From: Halictus rubicundus | Taxonomy: Eukaryota > Arthropoda > Insecta > Hymenoptera > Halictidae | Length of the DNA stretch: 64,000 nucleotides | Direction of reading: 5' to 3' | Assembly (NCBI RefSeq): GCF_050948215.1 | Contig: NC_135157.1 | Location: forward strand, 7,192,001 to 7,256,000 | In this document: positions 1 to 9,640 of the stretch, piece after piece | How the letters are laid out: each line of letters starts with the position of its first letter | Position numbering within the stretch: the first letter of the stretch is position 1 | Notes under the pieces: generated by a model | Told to the model about the DNA's origin: nothing | What the model saw: the letters and a program-made list of their open reading frames with translations, nothing else | The model's database searches: none | Position numbers and translations under genes: made by a program

Positions 1-1615
1 CGACGCGGCGGTTAGTCGAAGACGATTTCACGGTAGACCAAGAATCGGGGGCGGATGTTGAAACTTCGTGGGCCCGATCGGCGAATCCATTTCCGCGTCA
101 ATCACGGAATAAACACGATTAATCGTTTCGGACAACTTTGCCCCGGCCCGAAGTTCTCCGATCCCGGTGCGCGACGCGGCTCGGCGAGACGAAACGCGGC
201 GAGCCTTAAAGTGGATTTACTCGATCCGAATGTATTACCGGGACTGCGGGGGTCGAGAAGCCACTCCGCTCAAAGAGTTCGCCGACTGAAAGCGTGCGCT
301 AATTAGCGATTCGATCACGAAGCATCCGATGCCTGGAGACAACGTCACCGCCTTCGCTGGTTTCTCTTTGATCCCCCTTCATCTCCGTTTCATTCTCTCG
401 CCCTCTTTGCTATCCTTTCGCAACGGTTTCCCGTTCGCGCGGGGACGGCTACGTGTGCAGAGAGACGTATGCAGCGGGAGGCAGCGACGCGACGGAAGGT
501 GCAAGGTGCACGCGTGATCGTAACAAAGGCTCAAAGGAGAAATTAGCAGAGTAAGGGCGCGGCGCGGCCAGGGCGCTTTTGAAGCTCGCAATTTCCCTAC
601 TGAAAATGTCCTGAGAACCCTACCACCGATAGGCAGTCGGTAGTCCACGGAGTAGGGGAAAGAGTTTACTTCCATCCCTTGCACTCGGTTTTTCTCTCCT
701 TTTACATCTGTACCGGATGGATGGATATCAGCTGACTAGCGTATCGCGATAAAAAAAAAAGAAAAGATTCGAATGAGGAGGGCGGAGAAAAAGGATTCCG
801 ACACGCGGGTACAAATTAACCGGTGATTGCGAGACCCTTTACGACGCCACCGACGAAGAAGAGGATCAGAGATTCCCCTCTGTGGTCCAACAATTTCTCT
901 GTCTATGCGCTCCTCTCTTCTCTCCTCCCAGCTCCTCGCCGCCCCCGGTTCCTGTCCCCGGACCAATCCTGGCGCAAACGGGGAGGAAGGACATGCGCCC
1001 GCAGACAAGAGATCTAATATACCCGACGGTTACATTAGCCGGATTTAATTTAAGCCTCGACCCCACCGCGCCTAGCGTGAAGCTTAGCATTCGACCTACC
1101 GCGGGCGAGAACACGCTGAAATCGAGAGAAAGGAAGAGCGGAAGGTGAAACAGCGGGCGTCGACAGACGGTGGCGTGCCGGTAGCGAGACGCTGCCAGTT
1201 TATTGTAATTGCACTGTCGCGCGAGAGTACCCAGGGCTACCACCGGCACAGACAGAGAGAAAGAGAGAAAGAGAGAGAGAGAGAGAGAGAGCAGTAGTCG
1301 CTAATGCTCGGCCGTTTCGCAACTTACCCGGAACGGCAGGACAGCTTCATTAACGGCAAAAAATCACCGTGACGAGCGGCACTCCTTTCTTCTTCCGCCG
1401 TGCCGCGCCGGCCGCTTCACCTGGCCGCGCGCGTTTAGGGCAATGACGCGGAGTTGCCCCCGCATTGCATTATCTTTGGGCCGTTTGCTGCGCGGCTGTG
1501 TTAACTGATGCTCTCCACCAGGCCAGAACGAAAGAACGCGAACGGTGGATTCCCCTGGTCCCCCCATTTCGTTCGGTGAGTTATTCTGGTTCTTAGTTTG
1601 GCGAGTACATCCAGC
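1..1615. other. GC-rich, CpG-dense non-coding block
   Basis: No recognisable gene. Composition is GC-rich with very frequent CpG, so there is no sign of methylation-driven CpG loss. Short purine and pyrimidine tracts occur, including an A run near 750-760 and a CT-rich tract near 898-945. Short open frames occur on both strands at once and none resembles a known domain. Confidence 0.6.
1251..1291. repeat. (GA)n microsatellite
   Basis: About 40 bases of GA repeat with a few AAA interruptions at the 5' side and a pure GA run at the 3' side. It sits inside CpG-rich single-copy-looking DNA. Confidence 0.9.
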
Positions 1616-1972
1616 CCCCAGAAAGTATTCTCTGAAAAATTATATAGTTTATTATAGAATGTATATTATAGTATACATTAGTATATAGTATTATAGCAAT
1701 TTATTAAGTCGAACAATTTCTGCTAATTTTTATACAGTTCGGTCACTTTGGATTCTGAGAATGAATCATTATTGTAGAATTTTTTGTTACGTCGATATAA
1801 CTTAAACGGAACTACTCTCTGTTTTAGTATTTGTAGAATAGCAAACGTTAGTAAAGTTTGAGGACCTGTCAGGCAATAGTAAACTATTACGTCTACAGGT
1901 AGGTACCTAGTTTCCAGTTGGTTTTGCAAATTATGTTTCTGTTGAAAATTTTCGAAACCTTTACATGCAATT
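1616..1972. other. AT-rich spacer with TTATAG-type simple sequence
   Basis: Composition switches abruptly to AT-rich at about 1616. Between 1638 and 1696 a loose simple repeat built on TTATAG/TATATAG recurs about five times. A 68-codon minus-strand frame (1723-1929) has no recognisable motif. No gene is seen. Confidence 0.5.
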
Positions 1973-2124
1973 TTTAAACTTATTGAGCAGAATAGTAAAT
2001 CTTGATGATTATCAATACTGCAAAGACACGTATAGATATTCTAGATAGTATAGAATATCCAAGGCGTCATTCTTTGCAGTATTGATAATCATCAAGATTT
2101 ACTATTCTGCACGACAAGTTTAAA
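1973..2124. repeat. Long inverted repeat (foldback) with nested hairpin
   Basis: Positions 1987-2026 are the exact reverse complement of 2071-2110: 40 bp with no mismatch. Outside them, after a 5-nt unpaired bulge on each side (1982-1986 and 2111-2115), a further 9 bp pair (TTTAAACTT at 1973-1981 with AAGTTTAAA at 2116-2124). The 44-nt loop holds its own perfect 9-bp stem, GATATTCTA (2035-2043) with TAGAATATC (2051-2059), around a 7-nt loop. A transcript of either strand could fold into a very stable rod. No target-site duplication is evident next to the arms. It could be a foldback MITE, an inverted duplication, or a small-RNA precursor; the sequence does not choose between them. Confidence 0.9.
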
Positions 2125-2577
2125 TCTATTCCCATAACCAACGTATGCGTATGCACGTATGCATAGTGACTACAATCAGTGAGCGTTTCTATTTAACAAA
2201 ATTGGTCAATATTCTACTTGAGAAATTCCTATTTTTCTGTTCGAATTCATGCATTTTGACTTGCTACAAAATATGCAAGACGGATATCTAATGTGTTTCT
2301 CGAGTATGGCGCTGTTTCAAAGGTTCGAGGAAAAAAATTCAAACAGCGAGATACGCGCCTCAAGAATAGAAGTATTATGGTTGTCAAATATTGGAATTGC
2401 GGCCCTCCTTTTACAAAGTTCACGGTCACTGTTGACTTTTTAAATGGTATAGTCTCAGTAATATCTTCTGCTTGTCGAGCTAGTCAGGTATCTTTGCCAT
2501 GCTATCGATAACTCCACCCCCTTCCCGCGACACTATACTCAAAGGACACGCTCAAGTGTAGCTGTTAGACCCACAGA
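2125..2577. other. AT-rich spacer, no gene recognised
   Basis: Contains a short run of GTATGC-type repeats near 2143-2163 and overlapping 60-72 codon frames on both strands (about 2247-2511) with no recognisable domain. Nothing else can be supported. Confidence 0.45.
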
Positions 2578-2760
2578 GTGATCCTAGAACGAGTACTTGT
2601 GGGCTGGTGACCCTAGAAAACAATCTGGACGCCACCAGTGGCCCTGAAAAGGATGTGGGGACCATAGTCCTCGAAAGACATCTGAAATTATCAAAGTGGT
2701 CGTCAAAGAACCATCACAAGTGTTTTCGGTTGCTCTTGAAGGACCACCAAAGCTCCTGCA
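2578..2760. repeat. Degenerate ~30-bp tandem repeat, about six units
   Basis: Units begin at about 2578, 2607, 2638, 2667, 2696 and 2728, a spacing of 29-32 bp. Most start with GTG or GTC followed within a few bases by a CCT..GAAA-like core, for example GTGACCCTAGAAAA at 2607 and GTGGCCCTGAAAAG at 2638. The units have diverged strongly and the spacing varies, which points to an old minisatellite. A 69-codon plus-strand frame covers the array, but the irregular spacing does not keep a reading frame, so it is not a repeat protein. Confidence 0.55.
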
Positions 2761-2819
2761 GTACAGTTTCGCTTATTAATAACAGAAACGCGATCGCTAC
2801 CCTTTTAACTCCGTGAGCA

Positions 2820-3520
2820 AGTCTAAATTTGAAAGTATTTTAATTAATTGGACACTAATGTATATCAGAAACAAACTTGAAAAAATGTACGAAGAAGTTA
2901 AGCAAAGTTATAAATTATTGGAGATCTTATGAAGAACCTGTTCTCTTATTTCATGTACAGGGTGTATACAAAAACGATGATGGAAGCTTGATGTAACCAG
3001 TAATTATATGTATAATTTAACTATTAGAACGGAGCTATTAGGTACTCGCTGAAGTTTTTCAGAATGACGACCTTGACAACACATTTCAAGGTCATTAAAT
3101 CGGTGAGAAATCACTGAAGTTTACAATTATCATTTAACCTGTAAACAGTCGTTAATTATTGGAACACAAACACGGCAATAAACATTTCAATAAAGTCAAA
3201 TGTCTGTATACACGTATGTCCTCTTTTTCGATTGCTGAAGTGTGCACCACATGCTAAGACACACCCGGTATTCCTCAACCATGAGGAACATCCAAATACT
3301 TAGGAAGAGCATCCGCAATTCCACGCGGACACGAAAAGCCGCAGAGTAACTGGATCCCGACTAAACAAATTTCATCCAACCGGAAGCGCGTCGCGGCGCA
3401 TCAAACATTCCCGGGCAAGCTCGCCTAGAAAAAAAGGACTCCCATAATACTGTCATCAGGGCTGACGTATACCATCAACAACGACCGGAGACTTTTCCAA
3501 TTCAATGTTTCTTAGTTCCT
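2820..3520. other. AT-rich spacer with possible dispersed-repeat terminus
   Basis: Starts AT-rich and becomes GC-richer after about 3330. At 2958 the motif ACAGGGTGTATACAAAAACG resembles a type of repeat end often seen in insect genomes. About 100 bp downstream (3070-3100) GACCTTGAC and CAAGGTCA form a short inverted pair. The far end of any element was not found. Confidence 0.3.
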
Positions 3521-3600
3521 CATTTCCGTCTGGTGCTCGGCGCGAGGCAACGACAAATAGGACGGGCCGGGAAGAGGGCTAAGCTCATTCTTATTTATGA

Positions 3601-3630
3601 AAGAGGAAGAAGAAGAAGAAGAAGAAGAAG
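3601..3630. repeat. (GAA)n microsatellite
   Basis: About ten GAA/AAG units at the start of a GC-rich block. It generates artificial lysine/arginine-rich frames on the plus strand and Phe- or Leu-rich frames on the minus strand. Confidence 0.85.
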
Positions 3631-3961
3631 CAGCGGCGTCGGAGTCGGTCCGTCGGCCTGGCAAATATATCGCGTCCGTGCACATACGCTGCGCGCCTCG
3701 CGGAATAAGGAGCGCAAAGTGTTCTCGCTGAGAAGTTTGCTGTGCTGCTGGTAGGTGGAAAAGTTTTCGGATAAGGGGTGGAGGGGGAGGGATGGCGGTC
3801 GCTCGAGATCGCGCGATTCATTGTTGTTACTTTTGTGCGTTTTAGAAGACGATATGCTGGAGCGACGGTGCGCCGACGCCGACGGCGTCGCTTCGGGGGA
3901 TGTATGGCACAAATAAAACTGCCCTGTCGGCCGAACTTGCAACGGCCACCGTTTTCACCGG

Positions 3962-4319
3962 TTTATGACGACTGTAAATCTTTCTGGTACCGCATGGAAC
4001 ATCGGTGATCGCTGCTGGGGACCATCGACAAGGTCAGTGTGTCGATGGAACAGAGAAGACCACGGGTATCTCGGCCATCCGGTCAGAACTTCACCGAAAA
4101 CCTGGCCACCGTTTATGGCTCCCCGACGAACGCCCCATCTGATTAGGTGCGTTCCTCTCGGAAAAAATCAGCCCTTATTAAGACGTCCACTCGTTAGACC
4201 CCGCGCCGCGTCTCCGGAATAATTTATGACCGTGGTAAATCCTCGTTCCGCTACCGTGGAAGGACGTTTACAAGTGGTAGGACAACTGGCTCGGTCGCAG
4301 AAGGTCACTGTGCCAATGG
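3962..4319. repeat. Degenerate two-copy direct repeat
   Basis: TTTATGACGACTGTAAATC at 3962 recurs as TTTATGACCGTGGTAAATC at 4223, and AAGGTCAGTGTGTCGATGG at 4030 recurs as AAGGTCACTGTGCCAATGG at 4301. The two blocks keep their order with similar spacing (67 and 78 bp), so this is an old duplication with an offset of about 260-270 bp. No coding function is seen. Confidence 0.5.
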
Positions 4320-4534
4320 GATAAGCCCCTGTCCTTCGTGGGCTCCTCAAAGGGCCGAGCCCTTTGACTTCGTCGCACAAAAGGAAAACTCGGTCGGGAT
4401 ACACGACGCAACTTTTCCTACCTCGTAGAACCCGAGCATTTTATTCCACTGTTTTACAACGTTCTTAAATCTTCCTGCGGCCGGAGACTCGAATCCTTTT
4501 CGCTCGCCACTTTCGAATCCTTTTAAGAGGCTCC

Positions 4535-4648
4535 GTGGCCAGGGGTCACGTTCGGCTGGTAAGTAACGTGGGAAAGGAGAATGCGGTATTTTTGTGCATT
4601 TTGCAGCTTTTGCTACAGAGAAACAACGTTCGCCGACGATCGAACTTG
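4535..4648 (+). repeat. Local repeat unit, copy A (most diverged)
   Basis: Begins GTGGCCAGGGGTCACGTTCG, followed by GGTAAGTAACGTGGGAAAG, a TTTTGCAGCTTTTGCTACAGAG-like stretch, and ends near GATCGAAC. Same order of blocks as copies B (4777-4912) and C (5411-5546). No terminal inverted repeats or coding potential are visible. Confidence 0.55.
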
Positions 4649-4776
4649 TTTTCATCCTTGTGGCCGATTGGATCTTCCAGCTAATTTCTCAGAGTTTCTC
4701 TGCAAAAAATGTAATCGCGAACATTTCTAGAACCGAAGAGTCTCCAAGGACCAAGAAAACCATTTGAAGGGGTTTC

Positions 4777-4912
4777 TTGGCCGATAGTCACGTTCAGGTG
4801 GTAAATAACGCGAGAAAGAGACAAGGGGGCAATGTTTGCGCGTTTTGCACCTTTTGTAGCAGAGGGTTTAGCGTTATCGCACGGGAAACAAGTCTCCTAA
4901 CGGTTGAACGGT
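4777..4912 (+). repeat. Local repeat unit, copy B
   Basis: Begins TTGGCCGATAGTCACGTTCA, then GGTAAATAACGCGAGAAAG. The core CCTTTTGTAGCAGAGGG GTT-like block at 4850-4867 leads into AGCGTTATCG (4869-4878), and the unit ends with CTAACGGTTGAACGGT. The last ~70 bp match copy C at roughly 85% of positions by eye. It lies 242 bp downstream of copy A. Confidence 0.65.
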
Positions 4913-5071
4913 TGTAGAAAGCCTTTCTGGTCTTGTGACGTTCATTTTCGGTATCGATCGACGATTTTTATCGGGGAAAGAACTATTTGTTGCAGCTCAA
5001 ACAGGTGTAATTACAAACACACATATGCTGGCATTAAGAAGAACTTTCGTCGTCCCACCGTTTTAGAATTA

Positions 5072-5195
5072 CAGTAGAACCTCGTTTGTTGCAACCTCGT
5101 TTACTGCACGGAATCCTCGTTCCTTGCACAGCAGCGACTTCCATTCCGAGTTGTTAGAAGTTCTAGAACTCGTGGTGGGGGATTGTGGTGGTTAC
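5072..5195 (+). mobile_element. Pogo-like MITE, 5' part only
   Basis: Starts CAGTAGAACCTCGTTTGTTG after a TA, matching the left terminus of the complete element at 47531. It also shares the internal GTGGTGGGGGAT block (about 5174-5185; compare about 47660). No right terminus is found, so it is truncated or too decayed. CCTCGT followed by a TGCA-type end recurs at 5080, 5095 and 5115, a short subterminal repeat. It lies between copies B and C of the local repeat. Confidence 0.5.
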
Positions 5196-5410
5196 ACAAT
5201 ATCCTAAGCAGCTTCGGTAGTGGGGAATAACGGAGTGGAGAAACAAATCGATTTTTGCACTTTCGGTCTACTCTATTGATCATCTACACTCCCGTGACGC
5301 GATTAATTTTCTCCCGAAGAAACTGTTTCGCCAAACATACCCAGGATTAAACAAAGGTGGAAGAAATCAATTTTTGCATGACCGTAGAACCACCCAGAGC
5401 GGTTTTGCAA

Positions 5411-5546
5411 CGGCCAGTCACGTTCCGGTTGTAAATAGTGCAAGAAAGAAGCAAGAGCGCAACGTTTCGCGGTTGTTTTGCGCCTTTTGTAACCGAGGGT
5501 TTAGCGTTATCGTGCGCGGAACAAGTCCCCTAACGATCGAACGGTA
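5411..5546 (+). repeat. Local repeat unit, copy C
   Basis: Begins CGGCCAGTCACGTTCCGG, then TTGTAAATAGTGCAAGAAAG. The core CGCCTTTTGTAACCGAGGG is followed by TTTAGCGTTATCG and ends CTAACGATCGAACGGT, clearly homologous to copy B. The 634 bp between B and C include the truncated pogo-like MITE at 5072. Confidence 0.65.
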
Positions 5547-5599
5547 TTAATGGATTCCATAGTTTCCTCCATATATATTTAACATCGTTTTCATGTTTA

Positions 5600-6690
5600 T
5601 CCCGGCACTTTTCTACGGCGTATCGATCCGGCCGGCGCATAAACCGGCCAGGTAAATACGTTAAGGAAACACGGCGTATACGCGAGATGCATCAGTTTAA
5701 CCAGGTGCAAAATAAATTCCCCTATTTATCGAGTAAGGCCGTCGAGCGGTCTTTAGCCGCGCGCGGCCAATAGAAAACCATTATACTTAACTTTCGCGGG
5801 TGTTTTCCTTGAGAGTTTGACGTTGTTTGCGCGCGCGCGCGTTCGAGAGGGAGAACACACACATACACGCGCGCGCGCGCGCGCAGGCGGCGGAGGCTGC
5901 CATAAACGCGGCGGACGGGCCGGGGCGGGATTTTATTGGAAAACGGAAATCCGTTCTCGCGTGGGTGCCTCTAACCGGGATTCGAATAAATTGCACGTCT
6001 TACGAACGCTTCGATCGCTGAAGAGTCCTCTCGCAGGACATTTCTTTCGCTCGCGCGCAACACAAAGAGCGTGTTTACGGTGGAATCACGGCATTACCGG
6101 CTAAACGGCCTCCGCGGGGATCTCCACGGTGTTTCGTTTCATCCCGCATGCAAATAGGGGGACCGGTCGAGGTTTAAGAGCCTAAATTACCGGACCGTCT
6201 CGCGCCGCGCGACGCCAAGAAACCCGGACAGAAAATTCGGCGGACGCATAACAAGCCCCAACCGTGATTCTCCGTTTTTTTTTTTTTATTATTAATTACC
6301 AGATGGATCGGGAATCGCCGTACACGAGCGCGAACGTACAACGAATTTTGAGAAACACGCTCGCGCCGTGCCGCGCCGCCGCACACGTTATTTACATTAT
6401 TCATTAAATACTTTTGCCATTTACATAAATACCTCGCGTCCGGTACGAACGTACTCGTGAAAAAAATACGAGAACCAGCACTCTGTATGCAAAGTACGAA
6501 TTATTTGCGAGGCGGGCGCGGGTCCTTCGGCGAGCGATCCGCGAAAACGCGTTTAATACGGCCGACGCTGTTAAGTGACGGATAATGAACGTCGGTGAAC
6601 AATCGTTCTCCGACACGACGATCTGTTCGAATTTTTCTCGAAGGATTTTTCCCGGTTTCGCGGGGAATGTGTCATCCAGAATGTGTCAGA
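5600..6690. other. GC-rich block, no gene recognised
   Basis: Very CpG-dense, with the GC/AC alternating tract at 5829-5884 and a 13-base T run at 6275-6287. Frames on both strands are driven by the GC repeats. Nothing else can be supported. Confidence 0.5.
5829..5884. repeat. Alternating GC/AC dinucleotide tract
   Basis: (GC)n at about 5829-5842, a short purine-rich interruption, then (AC)n at about 5856-5869 running into (GC)n to 5884. Alternating purine-pyrimidine DNA of this kind can adopt left-handed Z form under supercoiling (established property of such sequence). No associated gene is visible. Confidence 0.85.
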
Positions 6691-6715
6691 ATAGGGACTG
6701 ATCCATTAATTATTA

Positions 6716-6918
6716 TTAGACTGCGAATGTTTATGCAATTTGCAATTTTTGTAGACTAATTTTGAGAAAGTAGAATCAAATAAAATTTTATTTTCAGTGG
6801 TAATAGCTTTTATAGATCTGAAATAAATCAAAATTCTGCTAAGTTCTGTCGAATTTTATATTCTACCATTTTTTGAAAATTTTCAGAAGCCATAAATGCA
6901 TAAAGGTCCGCAGTCTAA
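6716..6918. mobile_element. MITE with GACTGCGGA-type termini, copy 1
   Basis: Left end TTAGACTGCGAATGTTTATG, right end (reverse complement) TTAGACTGCGGACCTTTATG. The ends are inverted and flanked by TA, consistent with TA target duplication as in Tc1/mariner-like elements (the superfamily is inference). About 200 bp, AT-rich inside, no coding capacity. Related copies are at 21522 and 46314. Confidence 0.7.
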
Positions 6919-7590
6919 TTATTATCATGCGTGTCACCGTTTCGGGGGAATAATTGAATGGAAAAGTCAGGTAGGGAAGTTGTAGATGAAAGACGACGAT
7001 TTTTACTTATTGCACTAATGTATAGGATTCGACACATATTTTGTGTCTCTACAATTTTTCATTTTGAAGGGACGAACATGATCCTTGGATGAAAAGTATA
7101 GTGGATCGTATATTTCGAGAACCGTCGATGCATTTAACCTCTTAGCTGTTGAGCTTGATTTTTAAAGTAGTTCGCAAAATTCGTTAAATATTTTATTGCT
7201 CATACTGACCACGCTTTAATATCTTCGTTCGCCTTCTTTGTTTCCTTCTTGACTTAAAATATTCGAAAACGCGTCTGAAAATGACGAATACGCTGATTTC
7301 ACAAAACTTTTAATGTACGTGACAAGTAATTTTATTCTATGACGAATATGCGGTGTCCTGTTAAACTATCAAGTGTCACACTGGGATCTTCCTCGTAAAA
7401 TATTCTGTTTCACGAAATTATAACGTTTGAAACATGTTCTGAAAATTATAAGTTTAATTATAAGTTTAGTATGCTGTATTCAATAGAACATTGGAAACTT
7501 CACAGACTGTTAGAGGTTTTCTCAAGATATTACGTACATGTGTAATACAATTTGTTTTAAGACAGCGATTTAATTCATTCAAGGGGCTAA
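6919..7590. other. AT-rich spacer with a possible TTAA-type terminus
   Basis: At 7134 TTAACCTCTTAGCTGTTGAG resembles the left end of TTAA-inserting MITEs. No matching right end is seen. No gene is recognised. Confidence 0.3.
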
Positions 7591-8830
7591 CCGGCGTCTA
7601 ATAACCGCGAACGCGCTTTCTGCAGCCGCCATCGCAAACCAGTTCGAGACCAGCCGGGCTCAATAGTTTCGCGGCAATAAATCTACATAAACGCCGGGCC
7701 GTTTAATAATTTCCATCGGTTTGTTGCACCGGGTCTCGCCGACGAGGGAGAACGTAGCCTTCGTACGCGGCCAAATAATAACAGCTACCCCGCGGCTGAA
7801 ATACCACTGCTGACTCTCCAGGTGTATTCTAACGCCACCGGTTCACCTTGATTCGCGTAGGATCCTCGGCGGCTGTGTACCCCTCGCCCTCGATCCCCAT
7901 AGGATTGCGGAGCCGCAACCCATATTCAGCCGGTCATAATTTTTGGTGAACCGAGGTCCGAAATCACGACAACCCATCATCCGGTCGCGTCGATCGGGAT
8001 CGGTATCTTTGAGCCACCCCTCACCTCGCGGTCGTCTCGAATTTCTGAGAGGCAGGCTCTCTCGGAACAATTCGCCGGAACCAATAAACGAGCCGCGTAA
8101 CGAATGTCGAGAAGTATTTACGAACCTCGGTTGCACCCACGTCAGAAACAGCCAGAGCTCGGTCCACCCGGAGTTTCGGAACGGTTTTCCATCTCCCCAC
8201 CGGCCCCCTTAACACGAAAACGAAACGAATCGGGATTCGGACAATACGTTGCAACCTCGCAAGCACCGACACGGCCGCACACGCACGTGCGTGCCAATCC
8301 ATTACCCGAATTGGCTTATTGAAATTTCTCGGGGCTGACGGGCAACGGATGGAGATCCGCTCGGTTCGGCACTCCGCTCCGCCACTTACCAGCTCCAATT
8401 CACCGAAGGTGAAGGGCGTTCGTCCACGGGCGCACACCCTACGGCCGGGGCCCTTCTCGCTAAGGGATGTGCAAGGAAGGGAGGGCCGCCATTTAATCTT
8501 GTGACTTACCGTGCACATTTAATTATTGCCCGCCATTCGAACGGCGCCGAGCGGAAAACGATCTTTGTCTACGCGGACGAGCTGCCCCGCAGCACAGCGA
8601 AATTAACGCTGATTTCATTAGCATTGTTCTGACCGTGACAGCGGCCGTTTGTCGCCAGGCCCATGCAAATATTGAGGCCGAGACGAATTCCGGCTCCGGG
8701 CGAGCCTCTTCTTGGTTGATTATGGGGCCGGCTGCGTTGCCACTGGTTGCCACCGAGGGTTGACAACGTAGCGGTGGATCTAATAGCGCCGACAAATTGC
8801 GCCGCTCGAACTATCTTAAACGAATGATCT
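7591..8830. other. GC-rich, CpG-dense block
   Basis: Holds several overlapping frames on both strands, the longest 165 codons on the minus strand (8021-8518). None has a recognisable domain, and every frame has an antisense rival, as expected for stop-poor GC-rich DNA. No repeat or RNA gene is seen. Confidence 0.45.
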
Positions 8831-9640
8831 CGATAGCTCGTCGCTTCTCACTGCGTTACAAGAATCAGGAGTTCGCTAAAACATGGTTCCTCCTCTTACT
8901 AATTTTGATAGGTTGATAATAATTTTCACTATTTCCCACGTATTTATTTTTGACATAAATGCATAAAATATACAGGCTACTATATCTCTGTGTCATAAGG
9001 GCTTTTCAATCAGGAAGATATAGGGAAACGTAAGGACATTGTGATGTCAAAGAAATAAAATGGTCAGAACAAAAGTTTAATTATAATCCACGTAAGTACG
9101 ATGTAGTTTATACTAATACTGATATTATGACACACAGTCAAAGAATTATCTGTTGAATTAAGAGGAAAGTGAGCAATTGTTGATAATAATTTTGATAATA
9201 AATTTCAACAATTTGCGAATACTAATTCCAACAGAGCCTAAGAGTTCATTCGCTGGACACCTTTCGTGACATGTAAACACGATCATACTATAACAGACAT
9301 TACAGTAGACTCAGATTGAACGTTAAATTGACAATGGAAATTCAAGAAAATTATGGTTCCTCCAATTCTAATCAGGCGTCCGTCGAAGGAGACTATTTCT
9401 TACAAAAAAGTTATCCTGAACGGCTGGCGTAAAATACACACAGATAAAAGTTAAACAAGAGCGGCAAAGAATCGAACGGCTGATAACAGCGATATCTGGA
9501 ATCTATGAGCTACATTGTGCCGGCACAATCGTTCAATGACACAGAGCCGAGATAAGATTTGGTGAACCAAGTAGGAGCGACGGTAGAATCGCTGCGTAAA
9601 CAATTTTAATTGAAGTTGCTATTTATTTTGAATAAGAAGT
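8831..9640. other. AT-rich spacer, nothing recognised
   Basis: Low complexity AT-rich DNA with repeated GATAATAATTTT-like words near 8910 and 9180. CAGTAGACTCAGATTG at 9304 weakly resembles a pogo-like end but has no partner. No gene or RNA is seen. Confidence 0.4.

Noticed and set aside
3875..3889. 7-bp GC palindrome GACGCCG A CGGCGTC
   Set aside because: Short and expected at some frequency in CpG-rich DNA.
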